From Streptomyces sp. NBC_00237 (GTDB lineage Bacteria > Actinomycetota > Actinomycetes > Streptomycetales > Streptomycetaceae): a stretch of 64,000 nt of DNA. The notes beneath the pieces were generated by a model that saw only the letters and a program-made list of their open reading frames with translations, did not search any database and was not told the DNA's origin. Below are positions 1 to 8,750 of the stretch, in pieces; position 1 is the first letter of the stretch; each line of letters starts with the position of its first letter. The stretch is taken from assembly GCF_026342435.1 (NCBI RefSeq), contig NZ_JAPEMT010000005.1, positions 248,001-312,000 of the forward strand, given 5' to 3'. The position numbers were made by a program, and so were the translations under genes.

Positions 1-8
1 TCCGGGCC

Positions 9-860
9 ATGCCCACCTTCCCGCACCCCGCCCCCGAAGACCTCCGCCGTGACCCGCGCCCCCTTCTCGGCCGTACCGCACTGGTCACCGGAGCCAGCCG
101 GCGCGACGGCATCGGTTGCGCGGTGGCCCGCCGGCTCGCCGCGTACGGTGCGAGCGTCTACCTCCACCACCACGTCCCGCACGACGCCTCCCAGCCGTGG
201 GGTGCGGACCCCGAAGGCCCCGAAGGCGTGGCCCAGGGCGTCCGCGAAGCCCGCAGTGACCCGGCAGCGGTCGTCGCCCACGGTCCCGGCGACCTGTCAG
301 AACCGACGGCCCCCGCCGCCCTCATCGCCACGGCGGCGAAAGCTCTCGGCGGACGCCTCGACATCCTGGTCGCCAACCACGCCCTGAGCGGCGGGGACGG
401 CACCCTCGACGAGATCGACGCGGCGATGCTCGACGCCCACTGGGCGATCGACACCCGCTCCGTGATCCTCCTCGCCCAGGCTTACGCACGCCTGCGCGCG
501 AAGGCCCCGGCCGCTCCCGGCGGCCGCCTCCTCATGATGACCTCCGGCCAGGACCTCGGGGGCGGCATGCCCGGGGAACTCGCCTACGCCCTCGCCAAGG
601 GCGCCCTCGCCTCCGCGACCCGCAGTCTCGCCACCACCCTCGCCGACCTCGGGGTCACCGTGAACGCGGTCAACCCAGGCCCCGTCGACACGGGCTACCT
701 GTCAGGCTCCGACCACGCCGCCGTCGCGGCGATGTTCCCGGCGGGCCGCTGGGGCCTGCCGGACGACCCGGCCCGCCTCATCTCCTGGCTCGCCACGGAC
801 GAGGCCGCCTGGGTGACGGGCCAGGTCATCGACTCGGAGGGTGGCTTCCGCCGGAGCTGA
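9..860 (+). CDS. SDR family oxidoreductase
   Basis: Short-chain dehydrogenase/reductase of 283 residues, an NAD(P)H-dependent cytosolic oxidoreductase resembling 3-oxoacyl-ACP reductases. The Rossmann motif TGASRRDGIG lies at residues 27-36. The catalytic set is visible as Ser179, Tyr193 and Lys197 (YALAK), and the family's NPGPVDTG segment and C-terminal VTGQVIDSEGG follow. The ATG sits eight bases from the window edge, so its promoter and any upstream partner are not visible. Its last 35 bases overlap the end of the convergent ATP-grasp gene. Substrate cannot be told from sequence; the family call is firm. Confidence 0.9.
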   Translation: MPTFPHPAPEDLRRDPRPLLGRTALVTGASRRDGIGCAVARRLAAYGASVYLHHHVPHDASQPWGADPEGPEGVAQGVREARSDPAAVVAHGPGDLSEPTAPAALIATAAKALGGRLDILVANHALSGGDGTLDEIDAAMLDAHWAIDTRSVILLAQAYARLRAKAPAAPGGRLLMMTSGQDLGGGMPGELAYALAKGALASATRSLATTLADLGVTVNAVNPGPVDTGYLSGSDHAAVAAMFPAGRWGLPDDPARLISWLATDEAAWVTGQVIDSEGGFRRS

Positions 861-1722
861 CGGCCGCACCCAACGCCTCGAACAGAACCCGGGCGTCGGC
901 CCCTTCCGGCAGTCCGCTCACCTGCCCGTCCCCCACCTCCACGACCCGCCACTCGCCGTCCCCGCGCAGGGCGAGATCGGTGGTCACCCAACGGCAGCCG
1001 AGCGCCCGCACGGCCGGGCGCACCGCCGCGAGGTCCGGCTCGGGGGCGTCTTCGGGGGAGTCGGGGTGGGCGGTGACCAGCACCGCCTCCCCGTCCACCC
1101 ACCAGACCCGGGCCTCTCCGCCCGGCACGAAGTGCTCGAACTCCCGCACCACGAGACCGCCCGCGAGGGAGTCCTCCTGGAGCGCGAAGAAGCGGTCCAC
1201 GACGGCGGACAGGGCGGCGGTGTCCCGGAGTTCGGGCACGAAGCACGCCTCGTGCCACTCGTGCTTGCGGGACTTGACGAAGTCCTTCACCACGGCGGGC
1301 CCGTCCCGCAACGGGCGGACGAGCGCGTCCAGTCCTGCTCCCCGGGGCGGCCCGCCCGGCGGGCACTCCCGCCAGACGCTCCGTGGGGTGAGTGCGGTGA
1401 ACTCCCCGTACCAACCGGGCAGTTCGTGCGCCGTACGGTACGCGTCGGCCCCGGTCAGCAGGGAGCAGCCGCGCTCCTCCATGCCGCGCGCCACCTCCTC
1501 GTACCGCCGGACGGGGATCATCCATCCCCGATACCAGTACGGCCCCGAGCCGCGCGGCACCCGGGCCAGCGCGGCCCCGACGTCACCGGCGAGCAGGGCG
1601 TCGTGGTCCAGCAACGACACCGCCCCGCCCGCCTGCCGTACGGCCGCCGCCTCCCCGGCGAACGCCGGATCGACCCGCCGCCCCGACAACGGATCCCCAC
1701 ACACCAGCCAACCGGCCTTCAC
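826..1722 (-). CDS. ATP-grasp domain protein
   Basis: Protein of 298 residues resembling the ATP-grasp family (DUF4343-like), which ligates a carboxylate to an amine or thiol using ATP. Visible elements are the basic VVKDFVKSRKHEW segment, the acidic VVREFEHFVPGGEARVWWVDGE core and the C-terminal WRVVEVGDGQVSGLP, which fits the nucleotide/metal-binding end of the fold. The GTG start has a GGGGAGAG ribosome-binding site just upstream. Such stand-alone ATP-grasp proteins occur with small peptides or as orphans, and no partner is visible here. The 3' end overlaps the convergent SDR gene. Substrate unknown. Confidence 0.75.
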   Translation of the reverse strand: MKAGWLVCGDPLSGRRVDPAFAGEAAAVRQAGGAVSLLDHDALLAGDVGAALARVPRGSGPYWYRGWMIPVRRYEEVARGMEERGCSLLTGADAYRTAHELPGWYGEFTALTPRSVWRECPPGGPPRGAGLDALVRPLRDGPAVVKDFVKSRKHEWHEACFVPELRDTAALSAVVDRFFALQEDSLAGGLVVREFEHFVPGGEARVWWVDGEAVLVTAHPDSPEDAPEPDLAAVRPAVRALGCRWVTTDLALRGDGEWRVVEVGDGQVSGLPEGADARVLFEALGAAVSSGGSHPPSR

Positions 1723-1759
1723 GCTCTCCCCGCTCCCACGTCCGCCCGCCCCCGCACGG

Positions 1760-3451
1760 TCAGAGCTTCGACAGCTCGTCCACCAGATCGTCCAGCCCCA
1801 GCGAGCCCTGCGACAGCGCCGCCATGTGCCACGCCTTCAGGTCGAAGGACTCCCCGTGCGCCGCACGCGCGTTCTCGCGGCCCTTCAGCCACGCCCGCTC
1901 GCCCAGCTTGTAGCCGATCGCCTGCCCCGGCATCGACAGGTACCGGGTCATCTCGCTCTCGACGTAGTCTGCCGGACGCCCGCTGTGCAGCCCGAAGAAC
2001 TCCTGCGCCAGGTCCGGCGTCCACCGCTCGCCCGGGTGGAACGGCGAGTCCGCCGGGATCTCCAGACCCAGGTGCATGCCGATGTCCACGATGATCCGCG
2101 TCGAGCGCATCATCTGGGCGTCCAGATAGCCGAGCCGCTGCTCCGCGTTCTTCAGGAAGCCCAGTTCGTCCATCAGACGCTCCGCGTACAGCGCCCAGCC
2201 CTCCGCGTTGGCGCTGACCATGCCCACCGACGCCTGGTAGCGCGACAGCCGGTCGGCCACGTGCGTCCACTGCGCGAGCTGGAGGTGATGACCGGGAACG
2301 CCCTCGTGGTACCAGGTCGACGTCAGGTCGTACACCGGGAAGCGGGTCTCGCCCATGGTGGGCAGCCAGGTGATCCCCGGACGGGAGAAGTCCTCGGAGG
2401 GATGCGTGTAGTACGGGGCCGCCGCCCCGCCCGGCGGAGCGATCCGCGACTCCACCTTGCGCACCCGCTCGGCGAGCTCGAAGTGCGTGCCGTCGAGCGC
2501 CTCGATCGCCTCGTCCATCAGCGCCTGGAGCCAGACCCGCACCTCCTCGACGCCCTCGATGTGCGTGCCGTGCTCGTCCAGCCAGGCCAGCGCCGCCCAC
2601 GGGGTCGCGGCCCCCGGCAGGACCTTCTCGGCCTCGGTCCTCATCTCGCCGAGCAGCCGGTGGTACTCGCTCCAGCCGTACGCGTACGCCTCGTCCAGGT
2701 CCAGGTCGGCGCCGTTGAAGGCCCGCGACCACACGGCGTACCGCTCGCGGCCCACGGCGTCGGGAGCGTCCTTGACGGCGGGCGCGTACACGTCCCGCAT
2801 CCAGTCGCGCAGCGCGACCACCGAGGCGGTCGCCGCACGGCCCGCCTCGTCCAGCTCCGCACGCAGTGCGTCCGGTCCTGCCGCCGTGAACTCCTCGAAC
2901 CAGCCCCGCTCGTCTCCCGCCCACTCGGTGAGCTGCTCGATGAAGGTGGCGGTGGGCCGGGGGCCACCGAGCAGGCCCTGCTCCAGGCCGAGTTCCAGGC
3001 AGAGCCGGTAGCCCTCGAAGGCCGCCGGGACGGCGCGCAGCCGCTCGGCGACGTCCGCCCAGTCCTCGTCCGTCTCGGTCGGCGTGAGCGTGAACACCTC
3101 GCGGACGCTGTGCGCGGGGGAGTGGATGTTGCTGACCGTGCGCAGGTCCTCCTGCGCCGCGTGCACGGCGAGTTCGGCGGTCAGCCGCTCGCGCAGCAAC
3201 CGCCCGCAGCGCCGTTCGGCCTCGGTGTCCGCGCCGGGCTGCCGCTCCGCCTCGTCCAGGACGGCGAGGGTGTGCCGGGCCAGTTCGGCGACGGCCTGGC
3301 GGCCCTCGGGGGAGAAGTCGGGGAGGGCACGGGAGCTGGCCCTGACCCCGAGGCCGGTGCCGATGATCGGGTCGAGGGTGATCAGGGCGTCGACGTACGC
3401 GTCGGCGACCTCGCGCGGGAGCGGGGTGCGAAGGGTGCTGTTGTCTGGCAT
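1760..3451 (-). CDS. DUF885 family protein (putative zinc metallohydrolase)
   Basis: Protein of 563 residues of the DUF885 family, helical proteins believed to be metallopeptidases or hydrolases. The diagnostic motif HEGVPGHH is at residues 382-389 within STWYHEGVPGHHLQLAQ, matching an HExxH-like zinc site. No signal peptide is seen, so it is probably cytosolic. The open frame runs further upstream, but ATG 3451 (MPDNSTLRTP) is the conserved-looking start; the Shine-Dalgarno sequence is weak (GGAT). It ends 38 bases before the ATP-grasp start and may share its transcript. Family assignment is firm, activity inferred. Confidence 0.85.
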   Translation of the reverse strand: MPDNSTLRTPLPREVADAYVDALITLDPIIGTGLGVRASSRALPDFSPEGRQAVAELARHTLAVLDEAERQPGADTEAERRCGRLLRERLTAELAVHAAQEDLRTVSNIHSPAHSVREVFTLTPTETDEDWADVAERLRAVPAAFEGYRLCLELGLEQGLLGGPRPTATFIEQLTEWAGDERGWFEEFTAAGPDALRAELDEAGRAATASVVALRDWMRDVYAPAVKDAPDAVGRERYAVWSRAFNGADLDLDEAYAYGWSEYHRLLGEMRTEAEKVLPGAATPWAALAWLDEHGTHIEGVEEVRVWLQALMDEAIEALDGTHFELAERVRKVESRIAPPGGAAAPYYTHPSEDFSRPGITWLPTMGETRFPVYDLTSTWYHEGVPGHHLQLAQWTHVADRLSRYQASVGMVSANAEGWALYAERLMDELGFLKNAEQRLGYLDAQMMRSTRIIVDIGMHLGLEIPADSPFHPGERWTPDLAQEFFGLHSGRPADYVESEMTRYLSMPGQAIGYKLGERAWLKGRENARAAHGESFDLKAWHMAALSQGSLGLDDLVDELSKL

Positions 3452-3486
3452 GCGGCCATCCTCGTACGAAGAGGGGGCCCGCGTCA

Positions 3487-4002
3487 CTACCGTTCTGTAC
3501 CGGCCGCCGTTCGGCCCGTGACCTGGGGAGACGCCGGAGGCAGGAGGGGCCCGCAGTCCCACTGCTGGAAGATCAGCCGGGTTTCCACCCGGGCCACCTC
3601 GCGCCGCGACGTGAACTCGTCGAGCACCAGCCGCTGGAGGTCCGCGGCGTCCGCCACGGCCACCTGCACCAGATAGTCGTCTGGCCCCGTCAGATGGAAC
3701 AGCGCCCGTGACTCGGGCAGCGCCCTGATCCGCTCCACGAACGGCCCGATCAGCTCCCGCCGGTGCGGACGCACCTGCACCAGCAGCAGGGCTTCGATGC
3801 CGCGCCCCAGCTTCGCGGGGTCGAGCCGCAGCTGATGCCCGAGGATCACCCCGGAACGGCGCAGCCTGGTCACCCGGTCCAGGCAGGTGGAGGGGGCGAC
3901 GCCGACCTCGGCGGCGAGATCGCGGTACGTCGTCCGGGCGTCGTTCTGCAACAGGCGCAGAATGTGCAGGTCGACCGTGTCCAGTACGACGGAATCAGCC
4001 AT
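3487..4002 (-). CDS. Lrp/AsnC family transcriptional regulator
   Basis: Regulator of 171 residues with an N-terminal winged helix (DLHILRLLQNDARTTYRDLAAEVGVAPSTCLDRV, written in the gene from about residue 10) and a C-terminal RAM/ACT-like effector domain (EALLLVQVRP to VETRLIFQQW). Lrp-type proteins are amino-acid-responsive octameric regulators. It is divergent from the Cys/Met-metabolism PLP enzyme at 4063, with only 60 bases between them. Such an Lrp next to a methionine gamma-lyase-like gene usually controls that gene in response to a sulfur or branched-chain amino acid; this is inference. ATG 4002 gives the standard N-terminus. Confidence 0.93.
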   Translation of the reverse strand: MADSVVLDTVDLHILRLLQNDARTTYRDLAAEVGVAPSTCLDRVTRLRRSGVILGHQLRLDPAKLGRGIEALLLVQVRPHRRELIGPFVERIRALPESRALFHLTGPDDYLVQVAVADAADLQRLVLDEFTSRREVARVETRLIFQQWDCGPLLPPASPQVTGRTAAGTER

Positions 4003-4062
4003 TGGCCGAACGTAGCACGGCAGTTCGCTACGAGAACCCGCCGGATGTTCAGACTGCGCAGC

Positions 4063-5358
4063 ATGACTGCCGCATCCCTGGCCGGTTCCGCCGCCTCCTC
4101 GCCCGCACCCCGGGCCCTCGCCACCCAGGCCGTCCACGCGGGCCGCGAAGACCTCGCCGCGCTCGGCGTGCACGCCGTACCGCTCGACCTGTCGACCACG
4201 TACCCCTCCTACGACAGCCGGGGAGAGGCCGCGCGCATCGACGCGTTCGCCGCGACCGGCGAACTCCCGGACGGGCCGCCGGTCTACGCCCGCCTCGACA
4301 ACCCCACCACCGCCCGCTTCGAGGAGGCCCTCGCCACGCTCGAAGGCACGGACGCGGCCGTCGCGTTCGCCAGCGGTATGGCCGCGCTGACCGCCGTACT
4401 CCTGGTACGGGCCTCGGCGGGGCTGCGGCACGTCGTGGCGGTGCGCCCGCTGTACGGCTGTAGCGACCACCTGCTGACCGCCGGGCTCCTGGGCACCGAG
4501 GTCACCTGGGTCGACCGCAGCGACCCGGAGGGCATCGCGGAGGCGATCCGCCCCGACACGGGCCTGGTGATGGTCGAGACCCCGGCCAACCCGACCCTCG
4601 CGGAAGTCGACATCGAGGCGGTCGCCCGCGCCTGCGGACCGGTACCGCTGCTGGTCGACAGCACCTTCGCCACACCCGTCCTCCAGCGCCCCGCCGAACA
4701 CGGCGCACGCCTCGTGCTGCACAGCGCGACCAAGTACCTGGGCGGGCACGGGGACGTGCTGGCCGGAGTGGTGGCGTGCGACGACGCGTTCGCGCGGCAG
4801 CTGCGTCAGGTGCGCTTCGCCACCGGCGGCGTCCTGCACCCGCTCGCCGGTTACCTTCTCCTGCGCGGCCTGTCCACGCTTCCGGTACGGATGAGGGCCG
4901 CCTCCGCGAACGCCTCCGAGCTGGCCCGTCGCCTCGCCGCCGACCCGCGCGTCGCCCGCGTCCACTACCCCGAACTGGGCGGCGCGATGGTCGCCTTCGA
5001 GGTGTACGGGGACCCGCACGCCGTGATCGCGGGCGTCCGCCTTATCACCCCGGCCGTCAGCCTGGGCAGCGTCGACACCCTGATCCAGCACCCGGCCTCC
5101 ATCAGCCACCGCATCGTGGCCGAGGGAGACCGCCGCTCCTCGGGCGTGAGCGACCGGCTGCTGCGGATGTCGGTCGGCCTCGAGGACGTCGAGGACCTCT
5201 GGCGCGACCTCTGCGAGGCCCTCGCGGCGGCCGGTGCGGTCCCGCCCGACCACAAGGGCCTCAACTCCCCGTGGACCGAAGAGGCCCTCAACTCCTCTCG
5301 GACCGGGGCACGTACGGCAGACCTTCCTCGCGCCCGAGCCGAGGGCGTACCGGCTTAG
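4063..5358 (+). CDS. trans-sulfuration PLP-dependent enzyme (methionine gamma-lyase/cystathionine synthase type)
   Basis: PLP enzyme of 431 residues of the Cys/Met metabolism family. Visible are VYARLDNPTTARFEEALATLEG, the substrate/PLP loop FASGMAALTAV, the VETPANPTL and DSTFATP segments, and SATKYLGGHGDVLAG whose lysine forms the Schiff base. The C-terminal ITPAVSLGSVDTLIQHPA favours gamma-lyase or gamma-synthase activity over beta-lyase. An in-frame ATG also exists at 4045, but 4063 gives the usual N-terminus. Expression is probably governed by the divergent Lrp regulator. The last 71 bases overlap the convergent GNAT gene. Exact substrate (methionine, homocysteine or cystathionine) is not decidable here. 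Confidence 0.88.
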   Translation: MTAASLAGSAASSPAPRALATQAVHAGREDLAALGVHAVPLDLSTTYPSYDSRGEAARIDAFAATGELPDGPPVYARLDNPTTARFEEALATLEGTDAAVAFASGMAALTAVLLVRASAGLRHVVAVRPLYGCSDHLLTAGLLGTEVTWVDRSDPEGIAEAIRPDTGLVMVETPANPTLAEVDIEAVARACGPVPLLVDSTFATPVLQRPAEHGARLVLHSATKYLGGHGDVLAGVVACDDAFARQLRQVRFATGGVLHPLAGYLLLRGLSTLPVRMRAASANASELARRLAADPRVARVHYPELGGAMVAFEVYGDPHAVIAGVRLITPAVSLGSVDTLIQHPASISHRIVAEGDRRSSGVSDRLLRMSVGLEDVEDLWRDLCEALAAAGAVPPDHKGLNSPWTEEALNSSRTGARTADLPRARAEGVPA

Positions 5359-6727
5359 CCACGGAGCCGAGCCGCGCCGTCACCACGAGCGTGCCCTCCT
5401 CTATCTGGTAGTCGAGGGGCAGTTCCAGCCCTCGCATCGACGCCACCATGCCTGTGTTGGACGCCTGGGTGACGGCGTACACGCTCGCGCAGTCCGCCTC
5501 GGCGGCCAGAGCGACCAGTCGGTTCAGCAGCTCGGAGCCGATGCCCCGCCGCTGCCAGGCGTCCTCGACGAGCAGGGCCACCTCGGTCTCGTCGCCGTCC
5601 CACAGCAGGTGCCCGAGGGCGACGAGCCGCCCGGACGCGGTCTGCACGGCGAGGGTGCGGCCGTACCGGGGGTTGAGCAGGTGCGTGAGATACCGGTCGG
5701 CGTCGCCCATCGGGCCGTGGTAACGGAGCCCCAGCGTCCGCTCGGAGCAGCGCTCGTGCATGGCGAGCGCCGCTTCGAGGTCGTCGGGCCCCGCTCGCCG
5801 CACGGTGATGGCGTTGCCCTCGGGCAGCGTCAGCACGTCCTGGCTGCGCGGCACCCGGGGCCCGAGCCGGGCGTCCAGCTCCACCAGCGCCCGCGCCCGC
5901 GCGAACTCCGTCGGCGTGAACGGCAGATACGGCCGCTCCAGGGTGATCGCCCCGCCGGACGGGTCCCGCAGCCGCATCACCGTCCCTTCGAGTACGCCCT
6001 CCACGGGTGCGGTCTGCCCGGACGGCCGCCCGGTCAGGGTCGTCGCGGGCAGCGAGTGGATGGTGCACCGCCCGAGCAACTGCCGCAGGGCGAGCGGGAG
6101 TTCAGCAGCGTCGAGCGCGGTCCGGGTGGCGAGCCCGAGCACCCGGGTCGGGGCGTCCACCAGGTCGTGCGCGTCGGCCCGCTCCAGCCAGGTGTCCTTG
6201 GCCCCGATGGCCGCGACCTCCCGGGACAGGTCCCGGATCTGGATCTCGGCGGGCGCCCGGAGCAGCAACTCGTCCACGGTGCCGTTGCCCAGCGGGTGCG
6301 TCTGGAGCGTCAGGATGTCGACGTCGAGCCGGGCGAGCACGGTGCACAGCGCGGCCAGCGAACCCGGCTCGTCCTTCACCGTCGTCCGCATCCGCCACAG
6401 CGAGGTCTCCCGGGGCTCCCGCGGTTCGGCTGCGTCGACGGGGGCGGACTCGCCCGGGCCAGGATCGGTCGGCGGTGCCGGAGGTGGTGCGTGGCTGTGC
6501 TTCCGTGCCCACCAGGTGTGGAACCCGGCGGTGGCCGCGAGAGCCACCGCCGAGGCGATGAGCAGTACGGGCCCGTCGGGACCGTGCACGATCATGTTCG
6601 CGATCGAGTCGGCGACCGCCACCGCCGTGAAGAGAGCCGCCAGCTCCACGAGGTCGCGCCGCCAGTGATGGCGCCTGGTCCGGCCTGCCGGGGAAGGGGT
6701 TGCCGTGGGGCAATTCGTGTCCGTCAT
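5288..6727 (-). CDS. membrane-anchored ACT-like/GNAT acetyltransferase
   Basis: Protein of 479 residues with three parts. Residues about 26-75 hold two hydrophobic segments (ELAALFTAVAVADSIANMIV and PVLLIASAVALAATAGF). Residues about 100-165 resemble an ACT regulatory domain (MRTTVKDEPGSLAALCTVLARLDVDILTLQ). The C-terminal 160 residues are a GNAT acyltransferase, with the acetyl-CoA loop in VEDAWQRRGIGSELLNRLV. ACT domains bind amino acids, so acetylation may be amino-acid controlled; that is inference. ATG 6727 is preferred over a longer frame. The combination of anchor, ACT and GNAT is uncommon. Confidence 0.82.
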   Translation of the reverse strand: MTDTNCPTATPSPAGRTRRHHWRRDLVELAALFTAVAVADSIANMIVHGPDGPVLLIASAVALAATAGFHTWWARKHSHAPPPAPPTDPGPGESAPVDAAEPREPRETSLWRMRTTVKDEPGSLAALCTVLARLDVDILTLQTHPLGNGTVDELLLRAPAEIQIRDLSREVAAIGAKDTWLERADAHDLVDAPTRVLGLATRTALDAAELPLALRQLLGRCTIHSLPATTLTGRPSGQTAPVEGVLEGTVMRLRDPSGGAITLERPYLPFTPTEFARARALVELDARLGPRVPRSQDVLTLPEGNAITVRRAGPDDLEAALAMHERCSERTLGLRYHGPMGDADRYLTHLLNPRYGRTLAVQTASGRLVALGHLLWDGDETEVALLVEDAWQRRGIGSELLNRLVALAAEADCASVYAVTQASNTGMVASMRGLELPLDYQIEEGTLVVTARLGSVAKPVRPRLGREEGLPYVPRSERS

Positions 6728-6870
6728 GGCAGCACTCTTGCTCAGCGGTGTTGCGTGATCACGAACGGTTTGTGACTGATGGGTTAAGTGTGGATCTGGT
6801 CGATTCGCCGCGATTTCCGGCGCGGAGAGACCGGAGCTGTCCACTCCCGTGACGGGTTACGTTCACCAGG

Positions 6871-7212
6871 TCAGGCCGGTGCGTCAAGCCCCTGGTCCCC
6901 GGCGATCGCCCGCAGTGCGGCCAGGTGTTGACGGTACACCGTCCGTCCCTCGTCGCTCAGCCTGAGCCACGTCCGGGGCCTCCGCTCGATCCGCCCCTTC
7001 TCCACGGTCACCCACCCCGCCTCCTCCAGCGCCGCCACCTGCTTCGACAGCACCGAGTCGGACACCTCGACCAGGTCCCGCACGAAGCTGAACTCGGCCT
7101 TGTCCAGCGGAGCGAGCGCCGCCACCACGGACAGCCGCACCGGCGAGGTCAGCAGTGGTGCCAGCGCGTGCCGGGGGTGCGACCCCTGCCTCTCACCGCC
7201 CGCACCGCTCAC
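6871..7212 (-). CDS. winged-helix transcriptional regulator
   Basis: Small regulator of 113 residues with a MarR/ArsR-like winged helix: LTSPVRLSVVAALAPLDKAEFSFVRDLVEVSDSVLSKQV is the helix-turn-helix region and WVTVEKGRIERRPRTWLRLSDEG the wing. The start is a GTG at 7212 whose first bases overlap the TGA of the upstream membrane gene (GTGA), so the two are translationally coupled. A regulator coupled to a small membrane protein suggests local control of that protein, or a sensor pair; the signal is unknown. Confidence 0.85.
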   Translation of the reverse strand: MSGAGGERQGSHPRHALAPLLTSPVRLSVVAALAPLDKAEFSFVRDLVEVSDSVLSKQVAALEEAGWVTVEKGRIERRPRTWLRLSDEGRTVYRQHLAALRAIAGDQGLDAPA

Positions 7213-7628
7213 GCGGTCCTCCGTATCTCGAACCAGGCCCCTGCCGCGAAGGGCAGAAGGCAGGCCAGGGTCGCCACCGCCGCGAACGGAACGCTGCCGT
7301 GCCAGACGGTTGACCCGAGCCAGGACGTGGCCACGAAGGCCGCCGCCCAGGTGCCGATCACCGTACCGTGCCGCCAGCCGAAGCCGGGTCGGACCGTGCG
7401 TTGCCGGGCCACGTACGCGCTGAGGACGATCACCATCACCGTGTTCAGCCCGACGGACACCTGGGCGCCCAAGGGGTGCGGCAGCAGGACCAGTGCCGGA
7501 ACGATGACCAACTGCGCAGCCCCGTACGGCAGGAGGAAGCGGAGGTACCACCCGCTCCTGCGCCACGCGGTGGTCTCCAACGCCCCGACCCTTCGCAAGG
7601 CTGCTGCGGCATCGCCGTACTCACTCAT
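7209..7628 (-). CDS. small multi-spanning membrane protein
   Basis: Protein of 139 residues with about four hydrophobic segments: WYLRFLLPYGAAQLVIVPAL, VGLNTVMVIVLSAYV, VIGTWAAAFVATSWL and VPFAAVATLACLLPFAAGAW. It lies first in a two-gene unit; its stop codon overlaps the GTG start of the winged-helix regulator by four bases. I do not recognise a named family. The tight coupling to a MarR-like regulator is the only clue to role, consistent with a membrane partner or target of that regulator. Confidence 0.8.
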   Translation of the reverse strand: MSEYGDAAAALRRVGALETTAWRRSGWYLRFLLPYGAAQLVIVPALVLLPHPLGAQVSVGLNTVMVIVLSAYVARQRTVRPGFGWRHGTVIGTWAAAFVATSWLGSTVWHGSVPFAAVATLACLLPFAAGAWFEIRRTA

Positions 7629-7748
7629 GCTTCCCCCTCGGAACTGCTGACGGTCTTCTTTCTTTCCAGAGTGGCATCCACTTTCCAGGTTGGCAAGTAG
7701 CTCGTCAGGGTGAAGCCCGGAGGGGGGTGGTCGTAGGCCCCCGCGGCC

Positions 7749-8579
7749 TCAGCGGCTCGTGTCGAGAATGACCCTCGCCACCGCCGCCGGATCGTCGTTC
7801 ATCGGGACATGCCCGCACCCGGGCAACCGCACCAGCCGCGCCCCCGGAACGACCCCCTTCGCCCGCACCCCCTGCCGCCGCACCAGCAGCCGGTCCCTCG
7901 TCCCCCACGCCACCGTCACCGGCACGTCCCGCACGTCGTCCAGGAACCGCACCTTCAGCCCGGCCGCGAGCGTCGGCTCGAACCCCGTCGCCTCCCGCAG
8001 CGCGACCGTCTCCGCGACCACGGCCTCCGGCGTCCGCCGTCCCGGCTTCGCGTAAATGGTGCTCGTCAGCGCGAACCGCCCCGCCTCGCTCTGCGACAGC
8101 CGCTCGATCATCGCCAACGGCATCGCCCGCGCCGCCACCCGCATCCCCCGCAGCGTCCCGAACGCGTACCGCCGCTCGGCCTGCGTCCAGAACCCCGCAG
8201 GGGACAGCGCCGTCACCGACCGCGCCAGCTTCTCCCGCCCCATCTCCAGTGCGAGCAGCCCGCCGAGCGAGTTCCCCGCGACGTGCGGCCGCTCCACCCC
8301 CAACTCCCGGCAGAACGCGCCGAGCACTGGCACCACGGCCCCCAGCTCGTACGAGATTCCGTCAGGCAGCGACGGCGAAGCCCCGAACCCCGGCAGGTCG
8401 ACGGCGATCACGTCGCGCTCCGCAGCCAGCGCGGACAGCACCGGCTCCCACGCCTGCCAGTGGTGCCCTATGCCGTGCAGCAGGAGCAGCGGCTCGCCCT
8501 GCCCCCGGCGCTCGTACGACACGGACGCGGTGCGCGGGCCGCCGGGGGACTCGACGGCGAACTCGACGGTGGCGGTCAT
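7749..8579 (-). CDS. alpha/beta-fold hydrolase
   Basis: Hydrolase of 276 residues with the standard layout: LLLLHGIGHHWQAWE oxyanion region (about residues 33-47), the nucleophile elbow GNSLGG, and the catalytic histidine in LPGCGHVPMNDDP near the C-terminus. ATG 8579 is preceded by an AGGGAG Shine-Dalgarno sequence. It is divergent from the ECF41-type sigma factor gene at 8751 with 171 bases between. ECF41 sigma genes usually sit beside a carboxymuconolactone decarboxylase, oxidoreductase or epimerase gene, so this hydrolase may occupy the target-gene position. Substrate unknown. Confidence 0.88.
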   Translation of the reverse strand: MTATVEFAVESPGGPRTASVSYERRGQGEPLLLLHGIGHHWQAWEPVLSALAAERDVIAVDLPGFGASPSLPDGISYELGAVVPVLGAFCRELGVERPHVAGNSLGGLLALEMGREKLARSVTALSPAGFWTQAERRYAFGTLRGMRVAARAMPLAMIERLSQSEAGRFALTSTIYAKPGRRTPEAVVAETVALREATGFEPTLAAGLKVRFLDDVRDVPVTVAWGTRDRLLVRRQGVRAKGVVPGARLVRLPGCGHVPMNDDPAAVARVILDTSR

Positions 8580-8659
8580 GGGGACTCCCTGGGGTCGGGG
8601 GCGGGGATGGGTCGACGAAGCGGTGCCCGAAGTCGGCTTAGACACTCTGTCAGCAACAA

Positions 8660-8673
8660 CTACCCTTCGGTAG
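8660..8673. promoter_or_regulatory. short inverted repeat between hydrolase and sigma factor genes
   Basis: CTACC-CTTC-GGTAG lies between the divergent hydrolase (starts 8579) and sigma factor (starts 8751) genes. It could be an operator or a small RNA hairpin. I could not match an ECF41-type promoter (a TGTCA-like -35 with a CGTC-like -10 at suitable spacing) here, although TGTCA occurs at 8649. Confidence 0.35.
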
Positions 8674-8750
8674 CTTGGAGTTCAAGGGTGTGGCCGAAGC
8701 CGCTTCCGTCCGGTCTGGACACCGTGGTCGACGTGGGCTGGGATGGGACG

